Source: a bacterium (GTDB lineage: Bacteria; Margulisbacteria; Marinamargulisbacteria; UBA817; JABISL01). From it: a stretch of DNA of 64,000 nucleotides. Made by a program: the position numbers and the translations under genes. Under the pieces are notes generated by a model. That model made no database searches. It was not told the origin of the DNA and saw only the letters and a list, made by a program, of their open reading frames with translations. The stretch is from contig JABISL010000045.1 of the NCBI GenBank assembly GCA_018700055.1, forward strand, positions 1 through 64,000. Direction: 5' to 3'. Position 1 is the stretch's first letter. Every line of letters starts with the position of its first letter. Below are positions 33,951 through 44,602 of the stretch, piece after piece.

Positions 33951-35174
33951 ATGATTAAACAACGACAAACGCTATCGGCTAACATTGGCGGCGTTTTGAT
34001 GGGATCCGATCACCCGATTGTTATCCAGTCTATGACTAATACGCCAACACGTAATATTGCTGACACAATTGCCCAAATCAAAGAACTTGCCGACGCTGGA
34101 TCTGAACTAGTCCGCATTACAGTAAACGATATGGAAGCCGCAGACGCTGTTCCCGAAATCATTAAAACTCTCCGTAAAGACGGTTATAAAACGCCTATCA
34201 TTGGCGACTTCCACTATAACGGTCACATACTCTTAACCAAACAAAAAGAATGTGCCCGACTCCTCGACAAATACAGAATCAACCCTGGAAATGTAGGAAA
34301 AGGCGAGAAACACGATGATAATTTCGCCCAAATGATTCAAGTGGCCATTGATAACAACAAGCCCGTTCGCATTGGCGTAAACTGGGGATCCTTAGATCAA
34401 GACCTTTTCACTCAAATGATGGCGGAAAATGCAGCTCTATCAAAGCCAAAAAGTTTTAAAGAAGTCGTTATTAACGCCATGGTTGAGTCTGCTATATCTA
34501 ACACAGAGATGGCAATCAAACTGGGACAACCCAAGGATAAAATCATCGTCTCCGTCAAAATGTCCGAGATTCAGGATATGTTAAAAGCTTATCAAACGCT
34601 TGCTGCCAAAACAGACTATATCCTCCACTTAGGACTTACCGAAGCCGGAGCTAATGTAAAAGGAATCGCCTCTAGCGCGGCTGCCTTAGCCATACTTCTT
34701 CAGCAAGGAATTGGAAACACAATTCGCGTTTCTCTCACACCCGAACCTGGCGTCCCCCGATCTCGAGAAGTCGAAGTCTGCACCAACCTACTTCAAACTA
34801 TGGACTTCCGATATTTCCGCCCTACCGTTACCAGTTGCCCAGGATGCGGAAGAACCGACAGCGACTACTTTGTTCATTTGGCAAAAGACGTTAACGACCA
34901 CATCGACGAAATGATTCAAAAATGGCGCGTTACCTACCCCGGTATCGAACAACTCAAAATAGCCGTGATGGGCTGTGTCGTAAATGGCCCGGGTGAAAGC
35001 AAGTATGCCAACATCGGTATCAGCCTACCGGGTATTCGCGAAACGCCTACCGCACCTGTCTATATAGACGGCAAACTCCATTGTACCCTCAAAGGGGATC
35101 ACATTACGGAAGAATTTATGGCGCTTCTCGAAAACTATATTAAGACTCGATATGGAAAAGCTGTAACTGTTTAA
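33951..35174 (+). CDS. ispG: 4-hydroxy-3-methylbut-2-enyl-diphosphate synthase
   Basis: A 407-residue [4Fe-4S] enzyme of the MEP pathway converting MEcPP to HMBPP. The N-terminal TIM barrel contains QSMTNTPTRN, GDFHYNGH and KYRINPGNVGKG. The C-terminal sulfite-reductase-like domain contains PTVTSCPGCGRTDSDYF (two cluster cysteines) and AVMGCVVNGPGESKYANIGI (third Cys). It is the direct two-domain form, without the plant or Chlamydia insert. Length is slightly above the usual 360-390. Its 3' end overlaps the convergent pyrC gene by 4 bp. The start codon follows TATACT by 7 nt with no ribosome site. Confidence 0.95.
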   Translation: MIKQRQTLSANIGGVLMGSDHPIVIQSMTNTPTRNIADTIAQIKELADAGSELVRITVNDMEAADAVPEIIKTLRKDGYKTPIIGDFHYNGHILLTKQKECARLLDKYRINPGNVGKGEKHDDNFAQMIQVAIDNNKPVRIGVNWGSLDQDLFTQMMAENAALSKPKSFKEVVINAMVESAISNTEMAIKLGQPKDKIIVSVKMSEIQDMLKAYQTLAAKTDYILHLGLTEAGANVKGIASSAAALAILLQQGIGNTIRVSLTPEPGVPRSREVEVCTNLLQTMDFRYFRPTVTSCPGCGRTDSDYFVHLAKDVNDHIDEMIQKWRVTYPGIEQLKIAVMGCVVNGPGESKYANIGISLPGIRETPTAPVYIDGKLHCTLKGDHITEEFMALLENYIKTRYGKAVTV

Positions 35175-36484
35175 GTAAGCCTTACTTCCTGCCCCTTAAC
35201 TGATTCAAAAAAATCGCCTTCACGATAGACCAATTGGCCATTCACAAATGTCATCAATGGCAGCCCTTGAACATTCCATCCATCAAATGCAGACCAGTTA
35301 CTCTTCGTATTCAACTTACCCGATTCGATTCGACGAGACGCATTCATATCAACTAACGTAAGATCCGCCCAGTTTCCCACACGAAGTGAACCACGTTTTT
35401 CAACATTATATGTAGCAGCTGGTCCGTGACACATCCACTGCACTACTTGCTCTAACGAACACTTACCTTGATTAACCAAATTCAGCATTAATGATAATGA
35501 CGTCTCAACGCCAGGCATCCCCGAAGGCGCTTTTCCAAACGGCTGCTTCTTCTCTTCAACTAAATGAGGAGCATGATCCGTTACAACCATGCCAATCGTA
35601 GAGTCCATCAATCCAGCCCATATAGCCTCTGCATGACGCGAGTCTTCTCTAAGGGGCGGATTGATCTGAGCAAATGTTCCAAGACGATCATACAGCCCTT
35701 CACCATGAAGCAAGAAATGCTGAACACAGGCCTCCGTAGTCACAAAAGGACTTTTCAATTCTCGTAAGAACTCCGTTTCCTCTTGAGTTGTTAAGTGAAG
35801 AATCTGTAATCGACGCTTATATCGGTCCGCCAACTCACATAAACGCTTGGTCGCCTTAATTGCCGCTTCAGGAGATCGAATTCGTTCATGGTCACTCACA
35901 TCCGTAGACCCCGAGTACTTCTCTACGTTCTCTTGGATAATACCTTCATCCTCAGAGTGAATAGCTATGAGCTTGGACCCGTTGGCAAATATAGATTCCA
36001 ATACCGCTTGGTCATCCACCAACATATCACCAGTTGAGGACCCCACAAATATCTTAATCGCTGCCACATTCTCAACCGTATTAAGGACATCCAAATTATC
36101 GGAGGTCGCCCCAATGTAAAAGTTATAGTTAATCAGTGATGTCTCTGAAGCAATTTGCTTCTTCTCCGCCATTGCCTCCGCCGTTATCGTAGATGGAATG
36201 GTATTGGGCATATCAAAAAAGGTGGTTACGCCACCCGATGCCGCCGCTCTCGCACCCGAATAAATACTTTCCTTATGCGTCACTCCAGGATCACGAAAAT
36301 GAACATGACTATCAATTACACCTGGCATTAACGTTAAGCCTTTTTCATTAATCTCACATTCCACTGATGCATTAATGGACGGCGCGATCTCTACAATCTT
36401 TCCATCTCTTACTAAAAGGTCTCCTTCTCGGATCCCTTCTGGTAATACCATCTGAACATTTTTAATTAACAGTGAGTCTATCAT
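35171..36484 (-). CDS. pyrC: Dihydroorotase
   Basis: A 437-residue amidohydrolase of the class I dihydroorotase/allantoinase type, cyclising carbamoyl-aspartate in pyrimidine synthesis. Metal ligands are visible in VIDSHVHFRDPG (HxH), AIKIFVGSSTGDM (the Lys position that is carboxylated in some members), HLTTQEE (His) and VVTDHAPHL (catalytic Asp and His). The sequence GVTTFFDMPNTIPST is the class I pattern. It is the last gene in a purD-methyltransferase-pyrC operon, each pair overlapping by 4 bp (ATGA), mixing purine and pyrimidine steps. Confidence 0.9.
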   Translation of the reverse strand: MIDSLLIKNVQMVLPEGIREGDLLVRDGKIVEIAPSINASVECEINEKGLTLMPGVIDSHVHFRDPGVTHKESIYSGARAAASGGVTTFFDMPNTIPSTITAEAMAEKKQIASETSLINYNFYIGATSDNLDVLNTVENVAAIKIFVGSSTGDMLVDDQAVLESIFANGSKLIAIHSEDEGIIQENVEKYSGSTDVSDHERIRSPEAAIKATKRLCELADRYKRRLQILHLTTQEETEFLRELKSPFVTTEACVQHFLLHGEGLYDRLGTFAQINPPLREDSRHAEAIWAGLMDSTIGMVVTDHAPHLVEEKKQPFGKAPSGMPGVETSLSLMLNLVNQGKCSLEQVVQWMCHGPAATYNVEKRGSLRVGNWADLTLVDMNASRRIESGKLNTKSNWSAFDGWNVQGLPLMTFVNGQLVYREGDFFESVKGQEVRLT

Positions 36485-37134
36485 TCCGGTCTTTCTCCTA
36501 TAACTGCATAAGATCCCATCATATCTACGTCCGAATACTCTGACCTGATATTAATCCAGCCGTGTTGAGTTAAAAGTTTTTTTACATCATCCACCGAAAT
36601 GGTCGTAAACTCATGCTTAGTGAATGGAATTTGATCCATTTCTGTTTTATCTCGAATCCCAATAACCAAACGCGCTCCCGGTTTGGCGATACGTGCTAGC
36701 TCTGACATCCCCTTTGTAACATCTGGCCAAAAATATAAGGTGTTCACAGTAGCAATCTTCGTCATCGTTTGGTCCTCATAGGGCAATCTACTTATATCAC
36801 CGGTAACCAAACGCACTCGTCCTTGCTTAATTGAGCGTCGATTGCGACTGATCGCCTGTTTCACCATTGTTTTGGAATAGTCCAATCCAAATATTTGCCC
36901 GTTAGGAACCTGCTTTGCGATATCTTCTATCAAGGCTCCGTGACCAAATCCGACTTCTAAGACATGATCCCTCAATGTCAAATCCAAGCCATCCAATACC
37001 AACTCATTAATACCAGCATTTCCTTTAGACATCATACGACCAAACGCTAGCCCCAATAGTCCTGAGGGCTTCTTTAATTGCTTAGCTACTATTCTTTCAG
37101 GAAGCGCTCTCAGAAAAAGTCTAAACAAACTCAT
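36481..37134 (-). CDS. Class I SAM-dependent methyltransferase
   Basis: A 217-residue Rossmann methyltransferase. Motif I is VLEVGFGHGALIEDIA, motif II IFGLDYSKTMVKQA, then VRLVTGDISRLPYEDQTM and the post-motif TVNTLYFWPDVTKGMSELAR. It is most like the UbiE/COQ5 or small-molecule group. The substrate is unknown; it is not an obvious nucleotide enzyme despite lying between purD and pyrC, overlapping each by 4 bp. Confidence 0.8.
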   Translation of the reverse strand: MSLFRLFLRALPERIVAKQLKKPSGLLGLAFGRMMSKGNAGINELVLDGLDLTLRDHVLEVGFGHGALIEDIAKQVPNGQIFGLDYSKTMVKQAISRNRRSIKQGRVRLVTGDISRLPYEDQTMTKIATVNTLYFWPDVTKGMSELARIAKPGARLVIGIRDKTEMDQIPFTKHEFTTISVDDVKKLLTQHGWINIRSEYSDVDMMGSYAVIGERPE

Positions 37135-38420
37135 TTAGACAAAAACTCTCGAAACGCCTTGGCCGCAATATCCGTCCGAAAATGCATGCCTTCAAACTCG
37201 ATTTGCGTCACACCTTCATAAGCATTTTCAACCGCGTCCTCTAACTCGGCATGACGGGCAACAACACCCAAGACTCGGCCACCATTTGTAATTAACTGAC
37301 CCGATTCATCCTGCTTGGTTCCCGCATGAACAACATACACGTCCTCTCGGCCGTCAAATTCCTCAACACCCGTAATAACATCCCCTTTATGATAACTACC
37401 CGGATACCCTTCAGAAGACACAACGACATTTACAACCGCATCGTCATTCCATTTAATATCAATATCCTTTAATCGCTTTTCATTCATAGCGACAAAAATT
37501 TCTAAAAGGTCTGTTTCCAACCTCGGAAGCACCACCTGAGTCTCCGGATCACCAAAGCGAGCATTAAACTCCACGATAGACGCGCGGTCATCCACAATCA
37601 TCAATCCGGCATAAACAATCCCAACGAAGGAAATGCCATCTTTTTTCATTCCGTCTAGAACAGGCTTAAAGACCTCTCTGTCCACTTGTTCCAATACTTT
37701 ATCTGTGACTAGAGGCGTTGGCGTATATGCACCCATACCACCCGTATTAGGACCTTTGTCATTATCGAAAACCGGCTTATGATCCTGTGCAGGAACCATT
37801 GGAACAATCGTCTCGCCATCCATAAATGCAAACAAAGACGCTTCTTCGCCTTCTAAGAAGTCTTCAATTACCACACGGTTCCCAGCATCACTAAACGCAT
37901 TATCGATCATAACCGAATTAAGAAATGCCAAAGCTTCCTTTTCATTCTGAGAGACAGATACGCCTTTCCCCGCCGCCAATCCATCCGCCTTAATCACAAT
38001 TGGATAGGTATTACGAGATAACAAATAGTCTCTTGCAGGTTCGAATTCCGTAAACTCTTCATACGCAGCTGTAGGAATTCCATGACGCTTCATAAACGCC
38101 TTTGCCCACGATTTAGAACTTTCTAATTGAGCTCCAGCTTGCGTTGGCCCAACGATGCCCAATCCTTCTGCCTGAAACTGATCCACAATCCCATTCGATA
38201 GAGGCACTTCAGGCCCCACAAACGTTAAATCCATTTTTTGCGCTTTTGCAAACTCTAAAAGGGTTGGGATATCGCCATCTTTGATGTCAATATTAGTAGC
38301 TAGTTCAGCCGTTCCGGGATTTCCTGGTGCTACATATAATTCCGTTAATAAAGGGCTTTTAGCTAACGCTTTGGCCAATGCATGTTCTCTTCCGCCGGAT
38401 CCAACTAATAATACTTTCAT
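37131..38420 (-). CDS. purD: Phosphoribosylamine-glycine ligase (GAR synthetase)
   Basis: A 429-residue ATP-grasp enzyme, step 2 of purine synthesis. It begins MKVLLVGSGGREHALAKALA, the strongest PurD signature. The ATP-grasp core contains PIVIKADGLAAGKGVSVSQN, EASLFAFMDGE and the family motif DNDKGPNTGGMGAYTPTP; metal-binding FNARFGDPETQVVLPRL is intact. ATG 38420 has GGGAGG 9 nt upstream; the longer frame to 38471 adds non-conserved residues. It is the first gene of the three-gene operon. Confidence 0.95.
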   Translation of the reverse strand: MKVLLVGSGGREHALAKALAKSPLLTELYVAPGNPGTAELATNIDIKDGDIPTLLEFAKAQKMDLTFVGPEVPLSNGIVDQFQAEGLGIVGPTQAGAQLESSKSWAKAFMKRHGIPTAAYEEFTEFEPARDYLLSRNTYPIVIKADGLAAGKGVSVSQNEKEALAFLNSVMIDNAFSDAGNRVVIEDFLEGEEASLFAFMDGETIVPMVPAQDHKPVFDNDKGPNTGGMGAYTPTPLVTDKVLEQVDREVFKPVLDGMKKDGISFVGIVYAGLMIVDDRASIVEFNARFGDPETQVVLPRLETDLLEIFVAMNEKRLKDIDIKWNDDAVVNVVVSSEGYPGSYHKGDVITGVEEFDGREDVYVVHAGTKQDESGQLITNGGRVLGVVARHAELEDAVENAYEGVTQIEFEGMHFRTDIAAKAFREFLSK

Positions 38421-38551
38421 GGCAAATCGCCTCCCAAATAATGTGCCTATCATGATATCAGAGTGTTCCACGAAGGCATACTGCTTGCGACTGATCTCTG
38501 GGTCCTGTATTATCGTAATATATTGATTTGATTCACGATTAACGAGGCAAA

Positions 38552-40270
38552 ATGAACTGGCAAGAACTCCTAAATATTTATCACCAAAACACGGATCCTA
38601 ACACACTGGAATGTATCCCAGGAAACTATAGTGACACGGAAATTGGACAGTGCATCACTGCAATGGCCAATTGTGATGGCGGCACGGTTTTAATCGGAAT
38701 CGACTTTCGCAACTTTCATTTGCGAGGGTTTTCTCATGATGAGCAATGGGTTCATCAAGTCATTAAGACGTATTGTGACCCTCAACCTGAGGTCAGAATT
38801 GATACTGTTCCTAGAGGAAACAAGATCATTGGAATCATCACCGTATCCAAAGGTGAAAATACACCATACATGTTTGATCGAAAATGCTATATTCGTGAAT
38901 CTGGAAAAACGCAGCTCGCATCAATTGAACGTGAACGTACTCTTAAAAAATTAGGAATATCCAATCTACCCGATCCCTTTGACACGTTAATCCCAATTCA
39001 AATATCATCACCTGAAGCCGTCCAAACGGCTATCGCACAGTCCCAACCGGCTCTTTCTACGGAAGTCGGGTACAACACACATCTCATCCCACCCATATCG
39101 GAAACCCCACCCCCTCCTCCGGCCCCAATCGCACCACCTATTCAAATACCTGATGCCCCAGCAGTTAGTCTAGATTTGCCCCCTCAAATCGAACCCATTA
39201 CACCGGTTATACAGACGCCTCCTTCAGCGCCAAACATACCTGAACCAGCGATATTTCAAGTCGAACAGCCAGTTATTGAACCAATACAACCCATTTTCAC
39301 TCCTGAACTGACAAAAATGCCCGAGCCCACGCAAAAAACACGCAAAAAACGACGAAAAAAGCCCGATTTATCACGATATTCGATCAATAGACGTCAAAAA
39401 CGGGCCATGACCTTCATTTTCAAAAAAGGACATATTCAAAACAAGGAATATCGAAAACTAGTCAATATCTCGCATAAAACAGCTCATTTGGAGCTAACTG
39501 CGCTAATTCAGATGAATTTACTCCAAACGGTGGGTGCCGGACGAAGTACTAAATATTGCCTTAGCCCACAACTCGAGCAAGTCACAAATGAATTAAACGG
39601 AATACAAACAGAAGTGCCTATACCAGCACCCGCAGCACCACCTGCTCAGCCACCAGTACCAACGACACCAGTTACACCAACTATTCCAATTCCACCTATA
39701 CAAACTCAAACACCCATCCCACCACTACCTGAGCTATTTGAGCCTATTACAATTCCTATTCAATCAGCACCTATTCACCATGACCCCCTAAGTGAAATTC
39801 CATCCATTACCCAAGCCAAGACACCCCCCATAAAACTACCTGAACAAGCACAACATTCATCACCAAGCCCAACTCTTTCAGATCGATTCGATTCCATCAA
39901 AAAAGAAATCGACTTAGATGTTATCACGGAAGATACCGATGTTAATGAAGACGAACTTGAAACCGCTCTAATGGAAATTCAATACCTCATGGACGACCTA
40001 ATCGATAACCCAAACGCTGGACGCCCCAAAGCCGTTCCCAACATTCGTGAAGAACGCGAGGCCATGGAACGCAAGCAATATGTAATCACCTACCTCAAAA
40101 CGCATAGTATGATCTCTGATGTGCAATACGCTGAACTCCTCAACATTCCGGTTAGCACCGCTATTCAGGAACTTAACACGTTTGCCAACACCGGCTACCT
40201 CTGCCAGATCATCCAAGACGGCCGCGTCTTCTATCAATTGGCATCACGCCAGAACGCTACGATTATTTAA
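38552..40270 (+). CDS. AlbA_2/Schlafen-like protein with Pro-rich linkers and two winged-helix domains
   Basis: A 572-residue protein of unusual layout. Residues 1-135 resemble the AlbA_2 (divergent AAA_4) domain: TLECIPGNYSDTEIGQCITA, ANCDGGTVLIGID, and YIRESGKTQLASIERE. A long Pro/Ile/Gln-rich linker (about 160-265) leads to a basic RKKRRKKPD stretch and a winged helix (RRQKRAMTFIFKKGHIQNKE to TKYCL, about 277-342). A second Pro-rich linker (about 350-440) and an acidic patch follow. The last 70 residues are another winged helix (MERKQYVITYLKTHSMISD to VFYQLA). DNA binding is likely; function unknown. Copy D of the repeat lies 50 bp after the stop. Confidence 0.65.
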   Translation: MNWQELLNIYHQNTDPNTLECIPGNYSDTEIGQCITAMANCDGGTVLIGIDFRNFHLRGFSHDEQWVHQVIKTYCDPQPEVRIDTVPRGNKIIGIITVSKGENTPYMFDRKCYIRESGKTQLASIERERTLKKLGISNLPDPFDTLIPIQISSPEAVQTAIAQSQPALSTEVGYNTHLIPPISETPPPPPAPIAPPIQIPDAPAVSLDLPPQIEPITPVIQTPPSAPNIPEPAIFQVEQPVIEPIQPIFTPELTKMPEPTQKTRKKRRKKPDLSRYSINRRQKRAMTFIFKKGHIQNKEYRKLVNISHKTAHLELTALIQMNLLQTVGAGRSTKYCLSPQLEQVTNELNGIQTEVPIPAPAAPPAQPPVPTTPVTPTIPIPPIQTQTPIPPLPELFEPITIPIQSAPIHHDPLSEIPSITQAKTPPIKLPEQAQHSSPSPTLSDRFDSIKKEIDLDVITEDTDVNEDELETALMEIQYLMDDLIDNPNAGRPKAVPNIREEREAMERKQYVITYLKTHSMISDVQYAELLNIPVSTAIQELNTFANTGYLCQIIQDGRVFYQLASRQNATII

Positions 40271-40319
40271 GATACTATTTTCGAAGGTCAAAAGTAACGC
40301 AGAGATTTGGAAAATTTAA

Positions 40320-40400
40320 GCGCCTGCGGCCGAGAGAGATGGAATTCATTTCCATCGAACGTGATCCATCTGCGGCCTTAAAGTCGCATGTGGATCTAAT
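40320..40400 (+). repeat. Two-hairpin intergenic element, copy D
   Basis: Starts GCGCCTGCGGCCGAGAG. Hairpin 1 GATGGAA/TTCCATC (40338-40356) is perfect. Hairpin 2 (40363-40396): GATCCA-TC-TGCGGC, loop CTTAAA, GTCGCA-TG-TGGATC. It lies between the convergent AlbA_2 and thiH genes and no tRNA is near. This copy has the most regular structure and is a good reference for the family. Confidence 0.75.
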
Positions 40401-40404
40401 CTAA

Positions 40405-41505
40405 TCAGATAACCCGGTCCCAGTCTTTTAACATGGGCTCGTAGCCCTTGCTTCGTATGACATCCAAAACCGTTTCTAACGGCCGTTCGTCAGAGATATC
40501 AAACTGATCCCCTGAGTCTAATCCCGTATAGCCTCCTGGACCTGTTTTGGACTCCGCACTCATATCCGTAACGCCGAGTGGGATCAGCTGATCTCTCAGA
40601 ACGGCCTTTTCTCGTGTAGACAAAGCAATACCGATATCAGGAAACACTAGTCGGAAGGCACACATAAACTGAACGAGATCCTTGTCTGTTACAGGGTACT
40701 CCGACTTGAATGTCCCGGCGAACTTCTGAATCCGCGGCACAGATATACCCAACTTACTCTGCCAGTAGTGCTTATTAAGATACTGCACGTGATAGGCCAA
40801 CGCAATCGAGTCATAGCGCCAATCATACAGGCCCAGTAACGCCCCAACATTGATTCGATGAAACCCTGCCTTTCCACCGCCATCTGGGGCATCCATACGT
40901 AGTTTATAGTTACGCTTCTTCCCACTGATATGAATCGCTTCATAGGTAGGTTGATGATAAGTCTCTTGATATAAGGTTAAACCATCGGCCCCAGCCTGAA
41001 TCAATCGCTCATACTCTGCCTGTTTATGAGGATATACCTCAAGCCCAATCGACGAAAAAAACGGCTTCAACAACTTAATCATCTTCTCCAGGTAATCAAC
41101 ACCAGCCTTATCCGGTGCCTCCCCTGTTAATAACAGTATATGAGTAAACCCTTTTTCTTTTAGCTTTTGAGCATCCATTAGCGCTTGCTGTTCAGTGAGT
41201 GTTACACGCTTAATATCCAGATCCATACTGTATCCACAATACGTACAACGGTTATAACACTCATTCGATAAATAGAGTGGCGCAAACATCTTAATCGTAT
41301 TCCCAAATCGTTGTTGCGTAATTGAATGAGATAACTGTGCCATAGGCTCCAAAAAATCCTGCGCAGCTATCGATAAGAGTACAGGCATATCCTCAACCGA
41401 CCAGCTTGATTGATTCAGAACCGTCTCAACCTCAGAAGCGGTAACGCTTCGACACTCGTCCATCTTCTCCTGAATCGGTAATCGAGCGTAATACTCGCTA
41501 AACAT
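40405..41505 (-). CDS. thiH: 2-iminoacetate synthase (tyrosine lyase)
   Basis: A 366-residue radical-SAM enzyme splitting tyrosine to dehydroglycine for the thiazole of thiamine. The cluster motif is NECYNRCTYCGYSMD (CX3CX2C); LYQETYHQPTYEAIHISGKK and RMDAPDGGGKAGFHRINVGA are ThiH-specific; the BATS-type C-terminal region contains LSTREKAVLRDQLIPLGVT. It is complete. Its ATG shares one base with the thiG stop (TAATG), so the two are coupled. Anaerobic-type thiazole synthesis (ThiH rather than ThiO) fits low-oxygen life. Confidence 0.93.
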   Translation of the reverse strand: MFSEYYARLPIQEKMDECRSVTASEVETVLNQSSWSVEDMPVLLSIAAQDFLEPMAQLSHSITQQRFGNTIKMFAPLYLSNECYNRCTYCGYSMDLDIKRVTLTEQQALMDAQKLKEKGFTHILLLTGEAPDKAGVDYLEKMIKLLKPFFSSIGLEVYPHKQAEYERLIQAGADGLTLYQETYHQPTYEAIHISGKKRNYKLRMDAPDGGGKAGFHRINVGALLGLYDWRYDSIALAYHVQYLNKHYWQSKLGISVPRIQKFAGTFKSEYPVTDKDLVQFMCAFRLVFPDIGIALSTREKAVLRDQLIPLGVTDMSAESKTGPGGYTGLDSGDQFDISDERPLETVLDVIRSKGYEPMLKDWDRVI

Positions 41506-42275
41506 TAGTCAAGAAAACCAGTGAGAGGTGAAGACGCTTCCGCTCGACTTCGTATAGACGGAATCCCTGCTTCATATCCTTTTCGGCCAGCGATAACAGC
41601 TTCTTTGAATGCTTCTGCCATAAGAACAGGTTTTTTTGCCGTAGCAATGGCTGTATTCACCAACACAGCATCTGCCCCCATCTCCATGGCCTCTGCCGCA
41701 TGCGATGGTGCGCCCAACCCCGCATCAACAACAACAGGAACTGTGGCTTGGTCGATAATTATCTGAATTTGATCCTTCATGAGAATCCCTTTATTAGACC
41801 CTATAGGTGCGGCAAGAGGCATAACCGTAACAGTCCCAACTTCTTCCAAATGTTTAGCTAAAACGGGGTCAGCATTGATATAAGGAAGCACCTTGAATCC
41901 TTCTTTCACGAGTAATTCTGCCGCTTTTAACGTTTCAATTGGGTCAGGCAGCAAATAATTGGGATCGGGAATCACTTCCAGCTTAACCCAATCACACCCT
42001 GCCATTGCCTTTCCTAAACGTGCCAATCGAATCGCTTCATCGGCTGTTCTAGCACCCGATGTATTGGGTAAAAACAAATAGGAACTCGGATCTATCGCTT
42101 CCAAAAAATCATCTTGTGGTAGGTCTAAATTCACTCGACGAACGGCAACGGTCACTATTTCTGAACCTGATAACCGAACCGCCTTAGTCATCAAATCCAA
42201 AGACCCAAACTTCCCTGTGCCTACTAAAAGACGGGAATTAAACTCTTTTCCAGCGATAGTTAACAGTGTACTCAT
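41505..42275 (-). CDS. thiG: Thiazole synthase
   Basis: A 256-residue TIM-barrel enzyme joining DXP, dehydroglycine and ThiS thiocarboxylate to the thiazole phosphate. Signatures are [16 protein letters not shown] (Lys near the start), [58 protein letters not shown] and [24 protein letters not shown]. Start 42275 is chosen by homology; upstream frame overlaps comEC. No thiS is adjacent: its sulfur donor may be encoded elsewhere or could be the HcyS-like carrier in this window. No TPP riboswitch is seen before it. Confidence 0.93.
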   Translation of the reverse strand: MSTLLTIAGKEFNSRLLVGTGKFGSLDLMTKAVRLSGSEIVTVAVRRVNLDLPQDDFLEAIDPSSYLFLPNTSGARTADEAIRLARLGKAMAGCDWVKLEVIPDPNYLLPDPIETLKAAELLVKEGFKVLPYINADPVLAKHLEEVGTVTVMPLAAPIGSNKGILMKDQIQIIIDQATVPVVVDAGLGAPSHAAEAMEMGADAVLVNTAIATAKKPVLMAEAFKEAVIAGRKGYEAGIPSIRSRAEASSPLTGFLD

Positions 42276-42307
42276 TAAGAGTATGATAAGCGATAGTCCT
42301 CTTTCCC

Positions 42308-44602
42308 TCAATCCCAGCTCACTACACGGCACTCTCCAGAGTCACTCTCAATCTGAATCGCCCCTAACTGATCTGTTCTGAGTATTTGGATACCACGATC
42401 CTTTAATCTATCTATTACACTCGGGTGAGGATGGTTATATCTGTTTCGACGTCCCGCACTAACAATCCCTATTTTCGGCGACACGCGATCTAGGAAAGGC
42501 TCTGTTGTAGACGACTTGCTTCCGTGATGCCCCACCTTCAACACCTCCACGTCCAGATAATCCGGCCAATACCTTAAGAGCTCTAATTCACCCTCCTCTT
42601 CCAAATCACCGGTAAGCAAAACACTACATTTACCATAGTCTAAACGAACTATTATGGAGTGATTATTTTCTGACAAAACCTGTTTTCCACTGATCGGAAA
42701 CAGAATTTTAACATCAACTAAATCGTCAATACTTATTGATTTTCCTCGACTTATTTCATGATATTTAACACCCTGTGGATAAGTCAAAAGAACAGCCTTC
42801 CCCTTCTCGCTATTCGTAACCATTAATCGACCAACAGAAACGTTATCCAGAAGATAACCTACTCCACCATAATGATCCAAATCGAAGTGACTAATCATCA
42901 CCCCGTCTAATCGATTGATTCCAAAATATCTCAAAGCAGGAACAACCACTTTTCTACCGTTATCCACAGCCGTCATTGCGTTTCCCGCATCAATCAAAAG
43001 CGTCCTTTTATTGGGAAATTGAATCAATGTGGCATCGCCTTGTCCGACATCCAGAAAGGTTATTTTTAATGACCCAGGCATCCAAAACCAAATCAAAAAA
43101 CCAGCCAACCCCAAACCTAACCCAAACCAGGTTACAATCTTCAAAAACCTATTTTGAACATCCTTACTCGGTGGCGTAAGACACCACCAAAACACAATTC
43201 CCATCCATCCATACACCAATCCAATCACCCAAACTGGCGGGTTCCCAACACCCCACTGTAACCAAGAGATCTGACCCAAATAATGCGTTAGCCAAACTAC
43301 TCCCCGTAGACTTTGCTCCAACCCCACCAACAAAAACGTACTCATCCATGGAATAAACAAAAATCCTATACATGCCAGTACCCCCAAAGGAACAACCCAT
43401 TCAATTACCGCCATTAGAGCCGCATTCCCAACCAACGCTCCCAATGACAATGTATGAAACATACCCCATAAGAAAGGCGCAGTAATCAAAAATGGAACAG
43501 CTATCAATGAGACAAATGTCCGAACAGGCTCCGACCAGGAGTCTGGAAGAGACTCCTTTACAGCAGGAACCCCAAATAATAAGCCTGCCGTAACCATGAA
43601 CGACAATATCGCACCGGCTTGCCAGATCACCATGGGATTCCAAAGCACTAAAACCAATGCCGTTAGGCATAATATGTGAACATCTGTCACACGCCGCTGT
43701 AATCGTCGTCCTACCAACAATAAATCAGTCATAACCATAGACCTTAATATCGATACCCCACCCCCACAAAGCAAATAGAACACACACTGAATAGGAATGA
43801 GTATTGGCATCACATACCGAGATGGCACACCTATTACCTTAAATATGCCCATCACACCCTGTGTCAACAACGCCACCTGAGCCCCTGACACCACAATTAA
43901 ATGGGTCAATCCCAATCGCTGAAATGAATCAACAAGATCATCCCCTAGTCGAATTCCCTCATCCCCAAAGATAAGCGCCATTAACAACGAATCATATGGA
44001 ACTCGCAACACACTTGATAATTTCCCCCAAATCCAGCCCCTCATACTATGCGCAAGTCGCTTTATCGGATTTCCTAGACGATGCCCGACCACTTTAATAC
44101 GAGAAGCCTTACATACGCCCTCTATTCCTCTTACAGTCAAATATGCTCGATAATCAAACCCTCCAGGATTTCGACTCCCCTCAGGGACCCAACATCGACC
44201 TTCAAACTGAATTTGATCCCCATAATCCAATGGAGTGGGAGTCTTTAATACCCAAATCTGCCCCGATTCTATTCTGATAAGATGCTTGAACCCATTTCGA
44301 GTAGGATCTGAATAGTCCAAAACATCTGAAACGCCATGAGACATAGTAATAGTACTAAGACTGGAACCTCTCTCACTCAAGGTAGCAGGCACCCTCACAT
44401 AACATAAGCAGGCGCCTAATCCACAAACCAATACAATCAGGCTCAAGTCCACGATATTGCACCGTAACTGGTTCCGTTTGCAAAATAATCCAAAAAAAAG
44501 AAAGCCTACAACCAAACCAAGTAAAGCCCACAAGGGGACTTTAGTAGCAACCGTGCCTAACAAACAAGCTAGAGTCAGCAGTGGAACTAACGCAACACTC
44601 AC
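42308..44602 (-). CDS. comEC: ComEC/Rec2 DNA uptake channel
   Basis: A 764-residue inner-membrane protein for passage of single-stranded DNA during transformation. It has an N-terminal DUF4131 region with an OB-like domain (about 90-160), then a competence domain of about ten helices ([20 protein letters not shown] is the signature). The C-terminal metallo-beta-lactamase domain (from about 510) contains [39 protein letters not shown] and [12 protein letters not shown]. All parts are present. Together with the pseudopilin/prepilin-peptidase cluster at 20.6-22.6 kb it suggests natural competence. It is adjacent (0 bp) to the small membrane protein upstream. Confidence 0.9.
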   Translation of the reverse strand: MSVALVPLLTLACLLGTVATKVPLWALLGLVVGFLFFGLFCKRNQLRCNIVDLSLIVLVCGLGACLCYVRVPATLSERGSSLSTITMSHGVSDVLDYSDPTRNGFKHLIRIESGQIWVLKTPTPLDYGDQIQFEGRCWVPEGSRNPGGFDYRAYLTVRGIEGVCKASRIKVVGHRLGNPIKRLAHSMRGWIWGKLSSVLRVPYDSLLMALIFGDEGIRLGDDLVDSFQRLGLTHLIVVSGAQVALLTQGVMGIFKVIGVPSRYVMPILIPIQCVFYLLCGGGVSILRSMVMTDLLLVGRRLQRRVTDVHILCLTALVLVLWNPMVIWQAGAILSFMVTAGLLFGVPAVKESLPDSWSEPVRTFVSLIAVPFLITAPFLWGMFHTLSLGALVGNAALMAVIEWVVPLGVLACIGFLFIPWMSTFLLVGLEQSLRGVVWLTHYLGQISWLQWGVGNPPVWVIGLVYGWMGIVFWWCLTPPSKDVQNRFLKIVTWFGLGLGLAGFLIWFWMPGSLKITFLDVGQGDATLIQFPNKRTLLIDAGNAMTAVDNGRKVVVPALRYFGINRLDGVMISHFDLDHYGGVGYLLDNVSVGRLMVTNSEKGKAVLLTYPQGVKYHEISRGKSISIDDLVDVKILFPISGKQVLSENNHSIIVRLDYGKCSVLLTGDLEEEGELELLRYWPDYLDVEVLKVGHHGSKSSTTEPFLDRVSPKIGIVSAGRRNRYNHPHPSVIDRLKDRGIQILRTDQLGAIQIESDSGECRVVSWD

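Noticed and set aside
42276-42307. TPP riboswitch before thiG
   Set aside because: Only about 30 bp separate thiG from comEC and no THI-box sequence is present.
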